Below, piece after piece: positions 61,868-64,000 of a stretch of 64,000 nucleotides of DNA. Where the stretch lies: the NCBI GenBank assembly GCA_021155045.1, contig JAJNQB010000002.1:44434-108433 (forward strand), given 5' to 3'. The first letter of the stretch is position 1. Every line of letters starts with the position of its first letter. Origin of the DNA: Arcticibacter sp. (GTDB taxonomy: Bacteria; Bacteroidota; Bacteroidia; 2-12-FULL-35-15). A program made the translations under genes and the position numbers. The notes under the pieces are model-generated. The model saw only the letters and a list, made by a program, of their open reading frames with translations. It was not told the DNA's origin and searched no databases.

Positions 61868-64000
61868 ATGAAATTGAAAATTACCTACTTATTTGTACTA
61901 TTTACATTCTTGTTTGTAAACGTAACAAAATCGCAAGAACAAAATCCACATCCTTTCGAATTAGGCTTAAACATTGGCGCATCATGGTATAAAAGTGATG
62001 TTAAAATGAAAAAATTAGGTTTAGGCGCAGGCTTAACTTTTGGTCAAACATATTGCTTAAATAATAGAAGTGCATTGTTTTGGGGTTGGAGATTTAGATA
62101 TTTGAATGCAACGGCTTATGGGCAAGATTTTCAAAAATCGTATGGTATTAAAAACAACTTTGTTTTAAATGGAACCAATGATACTGCTTTAAATTATTTT
62201 AATAATGGTGGTTATGTTTATCAAAACTATAAATCAACTTTAGATGAATTATCGTTTGAAATGAAAATTGGTTCAAACAGATTAAGACAAAGAACTAATA
62301 TTTTAGCTTATGTATTTGGCGGTGCTGGTTTAACGAAGGCTGTTACAAAAATTGATCAGTTAGATGGACTAAATCGAAGATATAACTATAACTTGATTGA
62401 TTCTGCTGGCACAGCAAGTAAATCGGATATTCTTTCCAGTTTAAATAATATGTATGATGGTAATTATGAAACAAATGCCGAGGGAAGTAAAAATCCAAGA
62501 TGGATGTTTATGCCATCATTTGGTGTTGGTTTAGGTTATCAAGTTACTCCAGGTTTTTCATTAGGCTTTGAGCATAAAATGACATGGTCTTTACATGACT
62601 TATTAGAAGGGCAACAATGGACAAATACAAATGAAAAAACAGGAACCAATGATATTTACCATTATACTTCTTTTTGGTTGAAATTTAGTTTTGGTGGTAG
62701 TGGAAGAGGGAACTCCACAACAAACACAACAACTAATACCAATACACTTGTAAATACTATTGAAAAACCAATAGTTACTTTTACAAACCCTGCTGTTAAC
62801 CCTTACAATACAACGCAACAAGCAATTTCGTTAACAGCAAAAGTTACAGATGTAAATTCTAAAGCAGATATTTCTTTGGTTATTAATGGAAATAGCATTG
62901 CAGCTTTTTCATATAATCCAAGTTCAGATGTTTTATCTTACGTTACCAACTTAAATAGTGGTAGCAATACAATTGAAATTACTGCAACAAATACTGTGGG
63001 TTCTACAACAGCATCAGAAATAATAAATTATTCTGAACCAATCAGTGTGCCTTTGCCTCCGGCTATCACTATTGTTTCACCAAATTCAAATCCTTCAAGT
63101 ACAAATACCAATACATCTAATGTGGTTGCTTCAATAACAAATGTTACTGCATCCAATCAAATAAGTGTATTAGTTAATGGAGTAGCAAACAATTCTTTTA
63201 GCTTCAATTCAAGCACTCGTCAATTAAGTTTAAATACAAATTTGGTTTTAGGATCAAATACCGTTGTGATTTCTGCTAGTAATGCTGCTGGAAACGATAC
63301 TAAATCAATTGCGATTATTTACAATCAACCAGTTGTGAATACAACACCAGCTCCAATTGTTACAATTGTAAATCCTAATTCAAACCCATATGCTACAACA
63401 GCTTCAAGCCAATCAATAAGTGCGGTGATACAAAATATTACTGCAAAAAGTCAAATTAATGCAAACATTAACGGTAGTCCGATAATGACAAGCGCAATAA
63501 CATATAATGCAACAACAGGTCAAGCTAGTTTTAATGTTAACTTATTTGCTGGAGCCAACTCAATTACGGTTGGAGCTACAAATGTTTCAGGTGCAGATAG
63601 TAAATCAGTAACGATTATTTATAGCCAACCTGTTGTAAATAATACAACACCTGCTCCAGTAGTTACAATTGTAAATCCTAATTCAAACCCTTATACTACA
63701 ACAGCTTCAAGTCAATCAATTGTTGCGGTGATACAAAATATTACATCAAAAAGTCAAATTAACGCAAGTTTGAATGGTGGTCCGATAATGACAAGCGCAA
63801 TAACATTTAATACAGCAACAGGACAAGCAAGTTTTAGTGTTAATTTAATTTCAGGAGCAAATGTTATAACTGTAGGAGCAACAAATGTTTCAGGTGCAGA
63901 TAGTAAATCAACAACTGTTATTTATTCTCAGCCAGCACCAACGGTTTTGCCACCAACTATAGCAATAACAAACCCTACAACTAACCCATATACAACAAAT
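61868..64000 (+). CDS. Outer-membrane-barrel-like protein with Ig-like repeats, 3' end missing
   Basis: Open for all 711 codons from ATG 61868 to the window edge, so the true length is unknown. Signal peptide about 1-22 (ending TKSQ), an N-terminal barrel-like part (about 30-280) of alternating aromatic and glycine strands ending SFWLKFSFGG, a Thr/Asn-rich linker, then Ig-like repeats of 97, 98, 101 and 99 residues beginning near 62774, 63065, 63359 and 63662, with a fifth starting near 63959. The repeats start VTIVNPNSNPY-like and end VSGADSKSVTIIY. A barrel anchor followed by Ig repeats suggests a surface adhesin; an OmpA domain could still follow outside the window. Confidence 0.75.
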   Translation, partial: MKLKITYLFVLFTFLFVNVTKSQEQNPHPFELGLNIGASWYKSDVKMKKLGLGAGLTFGQTYCLNNRSALFWGWRFRYLNATAYGQDFQKSYGIKNNFVLNGTNDTALNYFNNGGYVYQNYKSTLDELSFEMKIGSNRLRQRTNILAYVFGGAGLTKAVTKIDQLDGLNRRYNYNLIDSAGTASKSDILSSLNNMYDGNYETNAEGSKNPRWMFMPSFGVGLGYQVTPGFSLGFEHKMTWSLHDLLEGQQWTNTNEKTGTNDIYHYTSFWLKFSFGGSGRGNSTTNTTTNTNTLVNTIEKPIVTFTNPAVNPYNTTQQAISLTAKVTDVNSKADISLVINGNSIAAFSYNPSSDVLSYVTNLNSGSNTIEITATNTVGSTTASEIINYSEPISVPLPPAITIVSPNSNPSSTNTNTSNVVASITNVTASNQISVLVNGVANNSFSFNSSTRQLSLNTNLVLGSNTVVISASNAAGNDTKSIAIIYNQPVVNTTPAPIVTIVNPNSNPYATTASSQSISAVIQNITAKSQINANINGSPIMTSAITYNATTGQASFNVNLFAGANSITVGATNVSGADSKSVTIIYSQPVVNNTTPAPVVTIVNPNSNPYTTTASSQSIVAVIQNITSKSQINASLNGGPIMTSAITFNTATGQASFSVNLISGANVITVGATNVSGADSKSTTVIYSQPAPTVLPPTIAITNPTTNPYTTN
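62774..64000 (+). repeat. Tandem Ig-like coding repeats, about 290-303 bp each
   Basis: Four full units and the start of a fifth inside the surface-protein gene. Units three and four are offset by exactly 303 bp and share long identical stretches, such as CCGATAATGACAAGCGCAAT at 63479 and 63782; the first two units are diverged. This points to recent duplication at the distal end. Confidence 0.85.

Noticed and set aside
61801..61992. A 63-codon frame starting before the barrel gene
   Set aside because: It is in a different frame, overlaps the signal peptide and barrel of the surface protein, and its product has no structure of its own.

Overview
The window is a densely packed, strongly AT-rich stretch of a chromosome from a member of the Bacteroidota, probably a low-GC environmental lineage near the Flavobacteriales or Sphingobacteriales; the genus cannot be told. 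Several things point there: TAnnTTTG -7 promoter elements instead of Shine-Dalgarno-led leaders, glutamine synthetase type III, long-form PyrF and PurM, two proteins with the PorE-like TPR/propeller/regulatory-domain/OmpA layout, Y_Y_Y propeller sensors, TonB_C-domain proteins, an ECF sigma factor with an unorthodox membrane partner, and a fused glutamate formimidoyltransferase-cyclodeaminase. No tRNA, rRNA, transposase, prophage or CRISPR array was seen. No stretch above 300 bases lacks a gene.

Layout. 0-1.9 kb: the end of an envelope or lipid cluster (truncated polysaccharide deacetylase, glycosyltransferase, FabZ-like hot-dog protein). 1.9-11.3 kb, minus strand: housekeeping genes (pyrF, prfA, purM, a PorE-like protein, GSIII, a DUF58 protein, trxA). 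11.5-21 kb, plus strand: an unknown protein with pbpC, a 14-repeat propeller receptor ending in a SpoIIE/PP2C phosphatase, then a small chain of TolB-like, GNAT and HEAT-repeat genes. 21-31 kb, plus strand: a nucleotide-sugar cluster. It has a WbpE/WbpD/WbpB/WbpA-like set for UDP-GlcNAc(3NAc)A, Ugd and UXS for UDP-GlcA and UDP-xylose, RfbB, a UDP-GlcNAc 4-epimerase-like SDR and a CpsB-type PHP phosphatase. Tucked inside it, translationally coupled, is a small protein plus a minimal nucleotidyltransferase that resembles a toxin-antitoxin pair.

31-40 kb: DUF493, peroxiredoxin, OmpH-like, MazG-like, then an ECF sigma / membrane-protein locus flanked by TonB_C-like proteins, and clpB with a 46-codon gene downstream. 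40.6-46.9 kb: three tandem paralogues with TPR, one membrane helix and a SpoIIE phosphatase, which with the propeller protein make four related signalling outputs in one window. 46.9-52.9 kb, minus strand: a second PorE-like protein, a large AsmA protein and aroC. 53-58.3 kb, plus strand: hutI, ftcD and a patatin with a multi-helix membrane domain. 58.3-60.6 kb, minus strand: a flavin/2Fe-2S reductase, SCO1 and a TlpA-like thioredoxin. 60.7 kb to the end: two small unknown genes, ribosomal protein L31 type B, and a barrel-plus-Ig-repeat surface protein that runs off the edge.

The themes are envelope building, cell-surface polysaccharide precursors and envelope-to-cytoplasm signalling. The least explained items are the coupled nucleotidyltransferase pair, the tandem TPR-SpoIIE array, the membrane patatin, the ECF sigma locus and the open-ended Ig-repeat protein.
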